NCBI RefSeq assembly: GCF_945859825.1
Contig: NZ_CAMAPC010000005.1
Span: 124,001 to 188,000, forward strand
DNA: 64,000 bases
Source: Pseudoalteromonas holothuriae
Lineage (GTDB): Bacteria > Pseudomonadota > Gammaproteobacteria > Enterobacterales > Alteromonadaceae
Direction: 5' to 3'
Of the stretch, positions 17,694-27,905 are shown piece by piece. Both the position numbers and the translations under genes were made by a program. Position 1 is the stretch's first letter. The number at the start of each line of letters is the position of its first letter. The notes under the pieces were generated by a model, which was not told the DNA's origin, searched no databases, and saw nothing but the letters and a program-made list of their open reading frames with translations.

Positions 17694-18920
17694 ATGAATA
17701 CATTCAATCATATCAAGCAGAGCATTGTTAGTAGCTATCAAAATTTGGCGCTCATTGTTTTTGGCATACTACTTTGCCTATGTTTTATCACCCCGCCTAG
17801 TTTTGCAAAACAGCAATTTAATCAAGAGCAAGTAGATGAAATTTTATTTCACATACATGCCTATTACGTTGAAGATTTACCTCTGAGTAATATCGATAAG
17901 CACAATTTTGACAAATTACTGACGCAATTAGACCCCTATTCTAAATACCTTTCTGAAACCGAGCTTGAAGCGATTTTTAGTGCGGCAAATGGCCGCTACA
18001 CAGGAATTGGTATTGAAGTAGAGATCATCGCCAATCATGTTGTTATTATTAATACGCTGCCTGGTTCACCCGCTGATTTAGCTGGTCTTGAGGGGGGAGA
18101 TAAATTGGTTGCAATCAACAATTATAATGTTGCTAATAAGGACATCGAATATGTTTCTAAGTTACTGAAGAAATCTGAATATTCGACAATAAACATTACT
18201 GTCGAGCGACAAGCACATCAACTTACGCTTGCATTACGCCGCCAAGAGATAAGTTTAGAAAGTGTTAGTAGTCAAATGCTTAGCAATGGCAATGGTTATC
18301 TATCTCTTTCTAGCTTTAACAATAATAGTTACCATGATGTTGCTAGGCATCTAAATAAACTTGCTTTAAAACATGGTGCAGCCCTAAATGGCTTAGTCAT
18401 TGATTTACGAGATAACCCCGGTGGCACCCTGACCAGCGCTGTTGCCATATCTGACTTGTTTTTAAACGCTGGCACTATCGTATCTACCAAAGGACGCTTT
18501 TATGACGCTAACCAGCATTTTACTGCCCAAAGCGGCGATGTTCTCAATGGCGCACCTGTGGTGGTCATGATAAATGGCAATTCAGCTTCTGCAGCAGAGA
18601 TCCTTGCCGGTGCTCTTCAAGATAACCATAGGGCGCTCGTGGTGGGTACCCCATCATATGGTAAAGGCTCAGTTCAATCGTTAATTCCGATTGGTAACGG
18701 TACAACAGCCCTAAAATTAACTACGGCTCGCTACTTCACACCTTCAGGGCGCTCAATTGAAGGTACAGGCATTGCGCCAGACATCACACTAACCAACCAA
18801 GTGCTTTCACATTTAAGCAAAAGCGCTATAATGGCTGGTGAACAAACAGTCAAAAATAAGCAATTAGCGAGATTAGATTCTCACATATTAAATGCAAAAA
18901 AATTACTAAAAAACCATTAG
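17694..18920 (+). CDS. S41 family C-terminal processing peptidase (CtpA-like)
   Basis: About 408 residues. An N-terminal hydrophobic segment ending near FAKQQF serves as signal peptide or anchor. A PDZ domain lies around 95-175 (GIGIEVEII; GSPADLAGLEGGDKLVAINN), then the S41 catalytic core with the nucleophile Ser in GNSASAAEIL and the general-base Lys in PSYGKGSVQ. Predicted to cleave periplasmic proteins from their C-termini. The ATG at 17694 is preferred over an upstream TTG at 17682 because GGAG (17684-17687) sits 6 nt before this ATG and would fall inside the longer reading. It follows envC by 38 bp, and this position is common in gammaproteobacteria. Confidence 0.92.
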   Translation: MNTFNHIKQSIVSSYQNLALIVFGILLCLCFITPPSFAKQQFNQEQVDEILFHIHAYYVEDLPLSNIDKHNFDKLLTQLDPYSKYLSETELEAIFSAANGRYTGIGIEVEIIANHVVIINTLPGSPADLAGLEGGDKLVAINNYNVANKDIEYVSKLLKKSEYSTINITVERQAHQLTLALRRQEISLESVSSQMLSNGNGYLSLSSFNNNSYHDVARHLNKLALKHGAALNGLVIDLRDNPGGTLTSAVAISDLFLNAGTIVSTKGRFYDANQHFTAQSGDVLNGAPVVVMINGNSASAAEILAGALQDNHRALVVGTPSYGKGSVQSLIPIGNGTTALKLTTARYFTPSGRSIEGTGIAPDITLTNQVLSHLSKSAIMAGEQTVKNKQLARLDSHILNAKKLLKNH

Positions 18921-19101
18921 GGTGATTGTTCTCTAGATTCGATTTTTAATCGTATAAACGGCATTTATACTAAGTGAAGCTTTACTGTAGATTAGGAATA
19001 TACTTACTTTAGAGTAAAGCTAAGCTGTGTTATAAAAAACTTTGAATAACAAGAGCCAACAACATCCTAGAATATAACTATAAAAAATAAGAAATAAGGC
19101 T

Positions 19102-19878
19102 GTGCGAAACATTTATTGGGGATTATTGGTGATTTGGCTTTTAGCACTGCCTTGCGCTGCAAAACAAATTGCTATTGTGATTGATGATGTTGGTAATCAC
19201 CAACGTGATTTACAGCTACTGGAATTACCCGGTCAGTTGTCGTTTTCTATTTTACCGCATACCCCTTACTCTCAACAATTTGCTTTTTTAGCCAGTAAAG
19301 CCAATAAAGAGCTGCTACTGCACATCCCCATGCAATCTTTACATAACAAAGCTCTAGGTCCTGGTGCTCTTACCTTAACTATGAATAAGTGGCAATTACA
19401 AAGTACTTTAGGCCATGCCCTAGCAACTTTGCCACAAGTAAAAGGGGTAAATAATCACATGGGTTCTGCCCTTACTCAATATATTGAGCCAATGAAATGG
19501 ACCATGGAAGTGTTAAAAAAACGGGGTTTATTCTTTTTAGATAGTCGCACCACAGAGCACACACAAGCACAAACAGTGGCCAACCTATATGGTGTAGAAA
19601 ATATCGACCGTCATGTCTTTCTTGACAATGTCCCAACTAATGATGCTCTAAAATTACAGCTAGAAGCACTTAAATTAAGAGCTGATGCGCAACAGTATGC
19701 TATTGCTATAGCCCACCCTTACCCAGAAACAATTACATTCTTAAAAGCTGCGATCCCTGAACTTGAACAGCAAGGCTATGAGTTGGTTCCAGTCTCTCAA
19801 CTGGTAAACTTAAAATACATTCAGCTAGCAGAGCATAAAAAAATTCAACCTCGGTTTTCAATCCCTACCAGTGATTAA
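19102..19878 (+). CDS. yibQ: Divergent polysaccharide deacetylase family protein (YibQ)
   Basis: 258 residues with a signal peptide (cleavage near residue 20, CAA-KQ). The domain is the divergent NodB-like polysaccharide deacetylase (DUF610). Visible motifs are IAIVIDDVGNHQRD with the acidic metal-site pair, LLLHIPMQ, VNNHMGSALTQ, and IAIAHPYPETI near the end. Substrate is not known; cell-wall glycan is plausible given the envC neighbourhood. A GTG start is preceded by AATAAGGCT as ribosome-binding site. 181 bp separate it from the S41 gene, so it may have its own promoter. Confidence 0.9.
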   Translation: MRNIYWGLLVIWLLALPCAAKQIAIVIDDVGNHQRDLQLLELPGQLSFSILPHTPYSQQFAFLASKANKELLLHIPMQSLHNKALGPGALTLTMNKWQLQSTLGHALATLPQVKGVNNHMGSALTQYIEPMKWTMEVLKKRGLFFLDSRTTEHTQAQTVANLYGVENIDRHVFLDNVPTNDALKLQLEALKLRADAQQYAIAIAHPYPETITFLKAAIPELEQQGYELVPVSQLVNLKYIQLAEHKKIQPRFSIPTSD

Positions 19879-20109
19879 ATGCTTAACAAATAATACTATT
19901 TGATCTAGATTCATGCATAGCATGCAAATGTGCGTTATAACTTATGTAATCAACGTTGAGGCTATAATACTATTTTCAATGTTTATTTGAATAACGCCGC
20001 TGTTGCCGCACAAATTCACGGTGTTATTGCTATGAGTTATTAAATTTATTAACGAGCGTTCAAGATTCAATATATTTTTAGGCTCAGTATGTTCAGCTAA
20101 GAGGAAAGA

Positions 20110-20532
20110 ATGATGTTAAACACTGTTACCGATCTAATGACAGCCGATCCTTTCGCAGTATCGCTAAAAGCGTCATTAAAAGATGCCCATGAATTAATGC
20201 GAGAAAAGAATATTCGCCATATCCCTGTTATTGATGATCACGGGATCTTACAAGGCATGCTGACACAAAAAATAATGATCGCCAAAGTTATGGGGATCAT
20301 GGCAACTTTCGGGGCTAATGCATTAGAGAGAAAAGAAAAATACACCCTTGTAGAAGATATTATGGCCACTGACTTTGCCAGCACACAACCAAATAAAAGC
20401 CTTGCTGAGGTAGCGGAGTTTTTTGTTAGTAATCGCCATGGCTGTATGCCTGTCGTAGATAAAAACAATAAATTACTTGGTATTTTAACTTCGTCAGACT
20501 TTGTGCGCTTGGCTGCTGCTTTACTTTCTTAA
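20110..20532 (+). CDS. Two-CBS-domain protein
   Basis: 140 residues made of two consecutive CBS motifs (about 8-60 and 80-135): VTDLMTADPFAVSLKASLKDAHELMREKNIRHIPVIDDHG and VEDIMATDFASTQPNKSLAEVAEFFVSNRHGCMPVVDKN. Such pairs form a Bateman module that binds adenine nucleotides or SAM and usually regulates another protein; here it stands alone. GAGG lies 6 nt before ATG 20110. The 231-bp upstream region contains an imperfect inverted repeat (AATAACgCCG at 19990 / CGGtGTTATT at 20019) of unknown meaning. Confidence 0.88.
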   Translation: MMLNTVTDLMTADPFAVSLKASLKDAHELMREKNIRHIPVIDDHGILQGMLTQKIMIAKVMGIMATFGANALERKEKYTLVEDIMATDFASTQPNKSLAEVAEFFVSNRHGCMPVVDKNNKLLGILTSSDFVRLAAALLS

Positions 20533-20570
20533 ATGCCACCACTGTAAAAGGCAATACCATAGCTGCTACC

Positions 20571-20600
20571 TGAACTTAGGATAAACTAATCCTAAGCTCA
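20571..20600. repeat. Inverted repeat between convergent genes
   Basis: TGAaCTTAGGAT and ATCCTAAGcTCA pair as a 12-bp stem with one mismatch and a six-base loop. It lies between the converging CBS and pepB genes where a terminator is expected, but no T-run follows on either side, so termination is uncertain. Confidence 0.55.
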
Positions 20601-20628
20601 GATTAATATCATATGAGTTTATTTGCGT

Positions 20629-21924
20629 TTAAGCTTTTTCAGCCAGCGTACGCGCTACGGTTCGCATGCCCAATGTTGTTGCGCCAGCACCCCATTGACC
20701 ACCCGCGTTATTTTGAAACGCAGCGGCTAAATCAATATGCACCCAACCTTTGCCTTCATTTGGTACAAAGCGAGATAAGAAGCCTGCGGCATTTGATGCA
20801 CCACCAAACCCTCCACCTTTTTGCGCGCGACTGTTAGCAGTATCTGCATAAGCAGAAGGGCAATTATTCTGATGCCATTTCTCTAAAGGTAATGGCCAAG
20901 CGGCTTCAAACTCTTCACTTGCAAACTGCTGTACCTCTGCGACAAGCTCTTTGTCTAAACCAAACAATGCATTGTACTCTTGACCCACAGCCACCAGAGC
21001 TGCACCTGTTAAAGTTGCAGCATCAATAATCAACTCTGCACCACTTTCACCTGCCGCCATAAGACCATCAGCAAGTACTAAACGTCCTTCTGCATCGGTA
21101 TTTACAATCTCGACCGTAGTACCATTTTTGTAGGTAAGAATATCACCAAGTTTATATGCATGTCCTGATATCAAGTTCTCAGCACAACATAAAAATAATT
21201 TAATGCGCTTTTTTACACCACGTTGAATCGCCAATGCAAGCCCAGCAGTTACAGTCGCAGCACCACCCATATCACACTTCATACCCAGCATACCTTCACT
21301 AGGCTTAATTGAATAACCACCTGAATCGAACGTGATCCCTTTTCCTACTAATGCTGCACTTACTGGCGCATCTACGTCACCCGTTGGGTTGTAATCAAGT
21401 TCTAACAATACTGGCGGACGCTCACTACCACGACCTACCTCATGAATACCTATCCATTGCTGTTCAAGTAATGCTTTGCCCTTTATAATTTGATAACTCA
21501 CATGCTCTGGCGCTAAAGATTGAATAAACTCAGCCGCTTTACCCGCCAAACTTTCAGGATAAATATCTTCAGCAGTACCGTTGATCATTTGTCGAGCCCA
21601 AGTTGCTGAACTTTGCAATGCCGCTAACTCATTTATATCTGATTTGGCATTTTCAACAAAAGTAACGCCGGTCAATTGTTTTGGACTTACAAAGCCTTGA
21701 TAAAAGGCCCATTGCGACTCTGTACACCATAGTTCGCCTTGCAACTGAACTTGGGCAATCCCCTGCTGAGCTAAAGTTCTCGCTGATTTTTGAATATTTT
21801 TAAGCGTTTCATCTTGAGTCAAATGCACTGTAGCACCTTGACTATCAAAAGATAAAGAAGCACCTACGCCCCAATGTGCCGCGGCAGTTTGTTCACTCAA
21901 ACGAACAATAAATTTGTCAGACAT
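20629..21924 (-). CDS. pepB: Aminopeptidase B (leucyl aminopeptidase family M17)
   Basis: 431 residues from ATG 21924. An upstream in-frame ATG at 21978 would add 18 residues, but AGGATT precedes the shorter start and homologues begin there. The C-terminal catalytic domain has GKGITFDSGGYSIKPSEGMLGMKCDMGGAATV with metal-binding Lys and Asp, then NTDAEGRLVLADGL, the M17 signature. The exact wording of these motifs and the compact N-domain fit PepB rather than PepA. It releases N-terminal residues from peptides in the cytoplasm and needs Mn or Zn. Divergent from sfsA. Confidence 0.93.
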   Translation of the reverse strand: MSDKFIVRLSEQTAAAHWGVGASLSFDSQGATVHLTQDETLKNIQKSARTLAQQGIAQVQLQGELWCTESQWAFYQGFVSPKQLTGVTFVENAKSDINELAALQSSATWARQMINGTAEDIYPESLAGKAAEFIQSLAPEHVSYQIIKGKALLEQQWIGIHEVGRGSERPPVLLELDYNPTGDVDAPVSAALVGKGITFDSGGYSIKPSEGMLGMKCDMGGAATVTAGLALAIQRGVKKRIKLFLCCAENLISGHAYKLGDILTYKNGTTVEIVNTDAEGRLVLADGLMAAGESGAELIIDAATLTGAALVAVGQEYNALFGLDKELVAEVQQFASEEFEAAWPLPLEKWHQNNCPSAYADTANSRAQKGGGFGGASNAAGFLSRFVPNEGKGWVHIDLAAAFQNNAGGQWGAGATTLGMRTVARTLAEKA

Positions 21925-22002
21925 AATCCTATATTCTCTTGCACTTGTAAGTGTTCTAAAGTGTACACTAGCAAGCATGATGACCCAACCTAATGCGATT
22001 AA

Positions 22003-22713
22003 TTGATGAAATTTGTAAATTCACTCGATAAAGCCACTTTATTAAAACGCTACAAACGCTTTTTAGTAGATTTACACTGCCCACAGCGTGGGGAATTTAC
22101 CGTGCACTGTGCAAACACAGGAAAAATGACTGGCTGTGCTGATGCCGGATTTGATGCATACTATTCCACCAGTGATAATAATAAACGCAAATACCCGCAC
22201 TCTTTAGAACTGACAAAAAATAGCCAAGGTGCCTTTATTTGTGTCAATACCAATCATGCCAATCATGTGGCCAGCGAAGCTATTGAGCAAGGTGTTATCT
22301 GCGAGCTGACTGACTACCAATATCACCAACGTGAAATCAAGTACGGCCAAGAAAACAGCCGTATTGATATCTTACTTACTTCAAAGAATCGGCCTGCATG
22401 TTATATAGAAGTAAAATCAGTTACCTTATTAGAAGACAAACAAGGCTATTTTCCTGATGCTCAAACGCTGCGAGGTCAAAAACATATCAGAGAGTTAATA
22501 ACTTTAAAAAGCCAAGGAGCAAGAGCTGTACTATTATTTATCGTGATGCACGAGGGCATAGAAAGTGTTACACCTGCGAAACACATCGACCCAAAATACG
22601 CCTCTTTGCTCACTCAAGCCTATGAAGCTGGTGTTGAAGTACTTGCATATAAGGCTGCAATTTCAGAGCATGAAATTACCCTCTCTCATCCAGTGCCAGT
22701 TAATGTGGGTTGA
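22003..22713 (+). CDS. sfsA: Sugar fermentation stimulation protein SfsA
   Basis: 236 residues, standard for SfsA. Segments [27 protein letters not shown], the nuclease-like core RIDILLTS...[21 protein letters not shown] and the last motif EVLAYKA are all family-typical. SfsA has a PD-(D/E)xK-like fold and has been linked to DNA binding and maltose metabolism, but its molecular role is unsettled. It lies upstream of dksA as in E. coli, with 175 bp between them. Confidence 0.93.
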   Translation: MMKFVNSLDKATLLKRYKRFLVDLHCPQRGEFTVHCANTGKMTGCADAGFDAYYSTSDNNKRKYPHSLELTKNSQGAFICVNTNHANHVASEAIEQGVICELTDYQYHQREIKYGQENSRIDILLTSKNRPACYIEVKSVTLLEDKQGYFPDAQTLRGQKHIRELITLKSQGARAVLLFIVMHEGIESVTPAKHIDPKYASLLTQAYEAGVEVLAYKAAISEHEITLSHPVPVNVG

Positions 22714-22888
22714 AATTATTTTATTTACCCCCATATAGCTGCTCATCGGAATTTCGTCTCTAAGGCTGAGATATCCAAGCAAATGTCATACTAAAAAGTG
22801 AAAAAGTGTTTGCTTAGGGGGGGAGATTCTGCTATTTATAGCCGCCGGCGTTAGCTGGGGTAATGTATTAAGGATTTAGGAGAATGCT

Positions 22889-23332
22889 ATGTCTGACCAA
22901 AAGAGACTAGGGTTGTTGGCTCAAGCCGGTTTAGAACCTTATCAGGAAAAACCGGGCGAAGAATACATGAATGAAGTACAACGTACTCATTTTAAAGCAA
23001 TATTAGATGCATGGCGTAAAGATTTGCGTAATGAAGTTGATCGTACCAAGTCACACATGCAAGATGAAGCTGCAAACTTTCCAGATCCTGTTGACCGTGC
23101 TGCACAAGAAGAAGAGTTTTCTTTGGAGCTGCGTACGCGTGACCGCGAACGAAAACTGATCAAAAAGATAGAAAAGACGCTGCAGTTAATTGAAGATGAT
23201 GATTTTGGCTTTTGTGAATCATGTGGTATCGAAATTGGTATCCGTCGTTTAGAAGCTCGTCCTACAGCTGATTTATGTGTTGACTGTAAGACATTGGCTG
23301 AAATTAAAGAAAAGCAAAACGGCCGAGGTTAA
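22889..23332 (+). CDS. dksA: RNA polymerase-binding transcription factor DksA
   Basis: 147 residues. The coiled-coil tip carries the acidic pair in NFPDPVDRA, needed for function in the RNA polymerase secondary channel. The zinc finger is intact: CESC, 17 residues, then CVDC. With ppGpp, DksA adjusts rRNA and amino-acid promoters. TTTAGGAG precedes the ATG. It heads dksA-gluQ-pcnB-folK-panB-panC, the same order as in E. coli. Confidence 0.97.
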   Translation: MSDQKRLGLLAQAGLEPYQEKPGEEYMNEVQRTHFKAILDAWRKDLRNEVDRTKSHMQDEAANFPDPVDRAAQEEEFSLELRTRDRERKLIKKIEKTLQLIEDDDFGFCESCGIEIGIRRLEARPTADLCVDCKTLAEIKEKQNGRG

Positions 23333-23344
23333 CCTCAGCCTATT

Positions 23345-24250
23345 ATGCTCACCCCAGCATTATCCAATCAAGGGAGCTATCGAGGTCGATTTGCTCCCTC
23401 GCCTTCGGGTCCCTTACATTTTGGTTCGCTTGTTGCGGCACTTGCCAGCTATCTAGCTGCTAAAAGTCAGCAAGGGCAATGGCTCGTTCGAATAGAAGAT
23501 ATTGACACACCCCGTGTTGTAAAAGGCGCTGATAGCGATATTCTGCACACCTTAGAAGCATATGGCCTCTACTGGGATGACTCGGTTGTTTACCAAAGCC
23601 AGCGACATAGTTTATATGAAGATGCACTGTACCAACTGCAACAGCAATCTATTGTTTATGCATGCCAGTGCACGAGAAAAGAAATAAAACAACGTGGTGG
23701 ACTTTATGATAACCACTGCAAAGAGCTAAATTTACCCTTGTTAAAAAACGCCTTACGCTTGCAACAGCACTTTCCTGTCGAGTCTTTTAATGACCAAGTT
23801 CAAGGACGCATCAAAATACCAAAAGACATAGCCTTTGAAGATTATATAATTAAACGCCGAGATGGCTTATTTGCATATCAATTGGTTGTTGTACTTGATG
23901 ATATTGACCAAGGTATAACGCATGTCGTCAGAGGTGCCGATTTACTCGAGCCAACTGCAAGACAATTAGGTTTATTTCAACAGCTTAAACAAAGAGCACC
24001 TCACTATGCACATATTCCTTTAGTGGTAGCTAAACCCGGCTTTAAACTCTCAAAACAAAATCATGCCCCAGCAATAGATAAGCAAAACCCCGTACCAGCA
24101 ACGCTCGCAGCGCTGCGTTTTTTGGGGATAATTCCACCACCAGAGTTAGCCACTGCTAGTATTGAAGAAATATTAACTTGGGCTGTTAACGCATTTTCTT
24201 TTCATTCAATCCCCAATGTACGTGAGAAATCATTAACGAAAGTGCCTTAA
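23345..24250 (+). CDS. gluQ: Glutamyl-Q tRNA(Asp) synthetase
   Basis: 301 residues, a truncated GluRS paralogue without the anticodon-binding domain. It attaches glutamate to queuosine in tRNA-Asp. The HIGH-type motif is in RFAPSPSGPLHFGSL, zinc ligands are CQC with Cys in YDNHCKEL, and the KMSKS equivalent is FKLSKQN. It starts 12 bp after the dksA stop with GGGAG upstream of the frame; the ATG at 23345 is the first in frame. Co-transcription with dksA is likely. Confidence 0.95.
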   Translation: MLTPALSNQGSYRGRFAPSPSGPLHFGSLVAALASYLAAKSQQGQWLVRIEDIDTPRVVKGADSDILHTLEAYGLYWDDSVVYQSQRHSLYEDALYQLQQQSIVYACQCTRKEIKQRGGLYDNHCKELNLPLLKNALRLQQHFPVESFNDQVQGRIKIPKDIAFEDYIIKRRDGLFAYQLVVVLDDIDQGITHVVRGADLLEPTARQLGLFQQLKQRAPHYAHIPLVVAKPGFKLSKQNHAPAIDKQNPVPATLAALRFLGIIPPPELATASIEEILTWAVNAFSFHSIPNVREKSLTKVP

Positions 24251-24360
24251 ACAAACAATATTTAAGAGCAAAACTTAATTTTTTGCTGTCACTGGTATAT
24301 TATAGCGAGCCTTGTAGGTTCATCTACGCATTAAGCGATTTTTGGCATATTCACTGTTTT

Positions 24361-24375
24361 AGGAGACAGGTTATT
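24361..24375 (+). promoter_or_regulatory. pcnB: Shine-Dalgarno and probable AUU start of pcnB
   Basis: AGGAG at 24361-24365, then 7 nt, then ATT at 24373. No ATG, GTG or TTG in this frame has a ribosome-binding site nearby: the TTG at 24283 has none. The residues after ATT (ISKLFKFCRQ) align without gaps with the N-terminus of E. coli PcnB, which is known to start at AUU. Such starts are normally rejected by IF3, so they limit synthesis. Confidence 0.85.
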
Positions 24376-25761
24376 ATTTCTAAACTATTTAAATTTTGCA
24401 GACAATTGGTTGGCCAAAGCGATATCAAGACGGCACCAGTAACCTGTACTGAGCCAAAATTGATCCCGCGCAGTGAGCACAACATTTCTCGCAAACAATT
24501 AAGCCCAAATGCAATCAAGGTATTATACCGTTTAAAAGACGGTGGCTATGATGCTTATCTTGTTGGTGGTTGTATTCGAGATATTTTATTAGGTATCGAG
24601 CCTAAAGATTTTGATGTAGTAACGAATGCCACACCTGAGCAAGTAAAAAAATTATTCCGTAACTGTCGCCTAATTGGCAGACGCTTTCGTTTAGCCCATA
24701 TTGTATTTGGTCGTGAGATCATTGAAGTTGCCACCATGCGCGGCCACCATGAAGGGCAAGATAAGAAAAACCCGATTAGCCAATCAAGCGAACATGGACA
24801 ACTACTCCGAGATAACGTATATGGCACAATTGAAGAAGATGCTGAACGTCGCGATTTCTCTATTAACGCCCTCTATTACTCGGTAAAAGACTTTAGTGTT
24901 CATGATTTTGCTAATGGCATTGCAGCAATTAAAGAACGAAAAATCGAGCTGATTGGTGACCCCGAAACACGCTATCGTGAAGACCCTGTTCGAATGCTTC
25001 GCGCAGTGCGCTTTGCCACTAAACTTGATATGCAAATTGCCCCCGCAACTAAAGCACCAATCAATGAATTGGCTGACTTACTGAGTAATATTCCGGCCGC
25101 TCGATTATTTGAAGAAACACTAAAATTATTTTTAAATGGAAAAGCAGAACAAAATTACCACATGCTGCGTGAGTTAGGGCTATTTAAACAACTTTTCCCG
25201 AGCCTAGATGACATCATAGCGCAAAGCGAAACTGGCTTTGAATCACGCTTTGTCGCTCAGATGTTTGCCAATACAGACCAACGTATCAATACAGATAAAA
25301 AAGTAACACCAGCATTTGTTTACGCCGCTTTATTATGGTTCCCTTTATTAAAACGAAGTGAGCAGCTTCAGCAGCAAGAGCAGCTGTCTGAGTTCGACGC
25401 TTATGCACAAGCAATGAATCAGGTCTTAGCTGAAAATTCACAACATATTGCCGTACCAAAACGCTTTACGCTTGGGGCTCGTGATATGTGGCACATTCAA
25501 ATGCGTTTAGATAAACGTGGTGGACAAAGAGCCTATAGATTATCTCAGCAGCCTCGTTTTAAAGCCGCTTATGACTTTTTATTATTGCGAGTAGAAAGTG
25601 GCGAAGCCGAGCTACAATCACTCGCTGACTGGTGGACCAACTATCTAAAACAAGATATCAACGGTCAAAAAGAAATGGTGAAAACTTTATCTCCACAAGA
25701 AGCTGGCAAACCGCGCCGTCGCTATCGTAAAAAGCCAAAAAAGAAGCCTCAGAATGACTAA
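24373..25761 (+). CDS. pcnB: Poly(A) polymerase I
   Basis: About 462 residues from the ATT start. It adds 3' poly(A) tails that speed RNA decay. The nucleotidyltransferase core has LVGGCIRDILL and the metal-binding DFDV in KPKDFDVVTNATPEQV-like sequence (here EPKDFDV), then RRFRLAHIVFG and RRDFSINALYY. The C-terminus is highly basic (KPRRRYRKKPKKKPQ), as in PAP I and useful to tell it from tRNA nucleotidyltransferase. It overlaps folK by 8 bp. The choice of start is the notable point: see the separate site entry. Confidence 0.94.
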   Translation: MISKLFKFCRQLVGQSDIKTAPVTCTEPKLIPRSEHNISRKQLSPNAIKVLYRLKDGGYDAYLVGGCIRDILLGIEPKDFDVVTNATPEQVKKLFRNCRLIGRRFRLAHIVFGREIIEVATMRGHHEGQDKKNPISQSSEHGQLLRDNVYGTIEEDAERRDFSINALYYSVKDFSVHDFANGIAAIKERKIELIGDPETRYREDPVRMLRAVRFATKLDMQIAPATKAPINELADLLSNIPAARLFEETLKLFLNGKAEQNYHMLRELGLFKQLFPSLDDIIAQSETGFESRFVAQMFANTDQRINTDKKVTPAFVYAALLWFPLLKRSEQLQQQEQLSEFDAYAQAMNQVLAENSQHIAVPKRFTLGARDMWHIQMRLDKRGGQRAYRLSQQPRFKAAYDFLLLRVESGEAELQSLADWWTNYLKQDINGQKEMVKTLSPQEAGKPRRRYRKKPKKKPQND

Positions 25762-26236
25762 GGTTTATATTGGTCTGGGGGCAAATCTCAACGCCCCTAA
25801 AGAGCAAATAGAAGCTGCACTTTTAGCACTCAATGCCATACCCCACACTCAGCTTATAAGTAATTCTCAGCTGTATGGCTCAAAGCCTATGGGCCCGCAA
25901 GATCAACCTGACTATGTTAACGCTGTCGCCTGTCTTAATACTAGCCTAGAGGCGCTAGATTTATTAGATGCGCTACAATCGATTGAGCTTGAGCAAGGCC
26001 GACAACGTAAAGATGAACGCTGGGGAGCTCGTACACTAGACTTAGATATCTTGCTGTTTGGTAATGAGGTAATGCAAACATCTCGTTTAACCGTGCCACA
26101 TTATGGGTTATGTGACAGAGAGTTTGTGGTTTACCCTTTGCTTGAAATTGCTCCCGAACTCATACTACCGAACGGTAAAAAACTGTGTGAGATCGCTAAA
26201 GAAGTACCTTTAAATGATTTAACCCCACTAAAATAA
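25754..26236 (+). CDS. folK: 6-hydroxymethyl-7,8-dihydropterin pyrophosphokinase
   Basis: 160 residues, normal HPPK length. It transfers pyrophosphate from ATP in folate synthesis. Motifs: [19 protein letters not shown] at the start, [19 protein letters not shown] in the middle, and [15 protein letters not shown] with the two metal-binding Asp residues, the HPPK signature. Overlaps the end of pcnB, as in E. coli, so the two are coupled. Confidence 0.97.
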   Translation: MTKVYIGLGANLNAPKEQIEAALLALNAIPHTQLISNSQLYGSKPMGPQDQPDYVNAVACLNTSLEALDLLDALQSIELEQGRQRKDERWGARTLDLDILLFGNEVMQTSRLTVPHYGLCDREFVVYPLLEIAPELILPNGKKLCEIAKEVPLNDLTPLK

Positions 26237-26259
26237 TAATTACCATCAAGAGGACCGAC

Positions 26260-27054
26260 ATGGCTAAAGTAACTGTATCCACATTAGCAAAAATGAAACG
26301 AGAACAAAACAAAATCACGGCCCTTACAGCCTATGATGCCAGCTTTGCCAAACTGTTTGACGAAAACGGTGTGGACGTTGTTTTAGTCGGTGACTCTCTT
26401 GGTATGGTGCTACAAGGCGCAGATGATACATTGGCAGTGACTAACACGGATATTGCTTATCACACTCGTTGTGTCAGAGCTGGCAGTAAAGAGCTGTTCG
26501 TTATCGCCGATATGCCATTTATGACTTATGCTAACCCCACTCAGACGTGTGAAAATGCGGCGCAACTAATGCGCGCCGGTGCTAACATGGTGAAATTAGA
26601 AGGCGGTGAATGGCTATTAGATAGCATTCAGGCATTAACTCAGCAAGGCATCCCTGTATGTGGGCACTTAGGATTAACTCCCCAATCAGTTCATGTTTTT
26701 GGTGGTTTTAAGATTCAAGGCCGAGGAGATGAACAGGCCAAAAAAATGATTGCTGACGCCAAAGCGCTTGAACAAGCTGGCGCACAATTGTTGGTCGTAG
26801 AGTGCATACCATCAAGCCTAGCAAAGCAAATTTCTCAAGCGTTGACGATCCCAGTAATAGGTATCGGTGCAGGTAAAGAAACTGACGGCCAAATCTTAGT
26901 CATGCATGATTTAGTTGGCATTTCCGCAGGTTATATTCCGAAGTTTTCAAAAAACTACTTAGCTGAAACAGGCAATATGCCCCAAGCTGTGAAAAAATAC
27001 TGCCAAGACGTAAAATCAGGTGCTTTTCCAACCTCTGAACATGAGTTTAACTAA
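26260..27054 (+). CDS. panB: 3-methyl-2-oxobutanoate hydroxymethyltransferase
   Basis: 264 residues. First committed step of pantothenate synthesis: methylene-THF plus ketoisovalerate to ketopantoate. Motifs: [32 protein letters not shown] with a metal-binding Asp, [23 protein letters not shown] and [25 protein letters not shown] precedes the ATG. Its TAA overlaps the panC ATG by one base, so panBC are translationally coupled. Confidence 0.97.
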   Translation: MAKVTVSTLAKMKREQNKITALTAYDASFAKLFDENGVDVVLVGDSLGMVLQGADDTLAVTNTDIAYHTRCVRAGSKELFVIADMPFMTYANPTQTCENAAQLMRAGANMVKLEGGEWLLDSIQALTQQGIPVCGHLGLTPQSVHVFGGFKIQGRGDEQAKKMIADAKALEQAGAQLLVVECIPSSLAKQISQALTIPVIGIGAGKETDGQILVMHDLVGISAGYIPKFSKNYLAETGNMPQAVKKYCQDVKSGAFPTSEHEFN

Positions 27055-27905
27055 TGCAGTCAGTATCAGAAATTAAATCTTTACGTAGTCAGATCAAAGC
27101 ATGGCGAGCACAAGGGCTAAGTGTTGCATTTGTACCAACAATGGGCAACTTACATCATGGTCACTTTTCACTGGTAGAAAAAGCTAAAAACTTAGCAGAT
27201 AAAGTTGTCGTCAGCATTTTTGTGAACCCGATGCAATTTGGCGCATCGGAAGATTTAGACAGTTACCCAAGAACCTTAAATGAAGATAAACAAGGACTTG
27301 CCGAGCTTGGCACTGATCTAGTATTTACACCTAATGTAGAGACTATTTATCCAAATGGTTTAGCCGCACAAAGTTATGTCGATGTACCACAAATATCTCT
27401 TGGGTATTGTGGTGGTAAACGCCCAGGACATTTTAAAGGCGTTGCAACTGTGGTTACTAAATTGTTTAATATGGTACAGCCTGATATTGCCTGCTTTGGT
27501 GAGAAGGATTACCAACAATTGCAAGTGATCAAAACCATGGTTCGTGATCTTTCTATGCCAATCGAAATTGTAGGTGTACCAACCAAAAGAGAAGCCAATG
27601 GTCTAGCTATGAGCTCTCGTAATGGCTATTTAAGTGCCAAAGAGAAAGAAACCGCTAAAGTGCTCTTCCAAGTATTAAACAGTGCTGTCAAAGCGTTACA
27701 AACTGGCGATAAAGGTTTTGATGCTATTGAACAGCAAGCTAAGCAAACCCTTGTAAAAAGCGGCTTAAAACCAGATTATTTTAATATTGCTGAGGCAGTA
27801 ACCTTAAAACCAGCTTGCAACAATGACCAACATCTTGTCATTCTCACTGCAGCCTATTTGGGTCAGGTAAGACTTATCGATAATATGCAACTCACTCTTA
27901 GATAA
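27054..27905 (+). CDS. panC: Pantothenate synthetase
   Basis: 283 residues. It condenses pantoate with beta-alanine using ATP. Motifs: [19 protein letters not shown] (HxGH nucleotide site), [28 protein letters not shown], and [17 protein letters not shown] (KMSKS-like). No panD follows. The operon ends here; the next 576 bp hold only repeats and the pstS terminator. Confidence 0.97.
   Translation: MQSVSEIKSLRSQIKAWRAQGLSVAFVPTMGNLHHGHFSLVEKAKNLADKVVVSIFVNPMQFGASEDLDSYPRTLNEDKQGLAELGTDLVFTPNVETIYPNGLAAQSYVDVPQISLGYCGGKRPGHFKGVATVVTKLFNMVQPDIACFGEKDYQQLQVIKTMVRDLSMPIEIVGVPTKREANGLAMSSRNGYLSAKEKETAKVLFQVLNSAVKALQTGDKGFDAIEQQAKQTLVKSGLKPDYFNIAEAVTLKPACNNDQHLVILTAAYLGQVRLIDNMQLTLR

Noticed and set aside
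20571..20600. Intrinsic terminator between the CBS gene and pepB
   Set aside because: Good stem but no T-run on either strand; listed as an inverted repeat instead.
24283..24372. TTG-initiated 30-residue N-terminal extension of PcnB
   Set aside because: No ribosome site, no similarity to PcnB, and the AGGAG-N7-ATT signal lies downstream.
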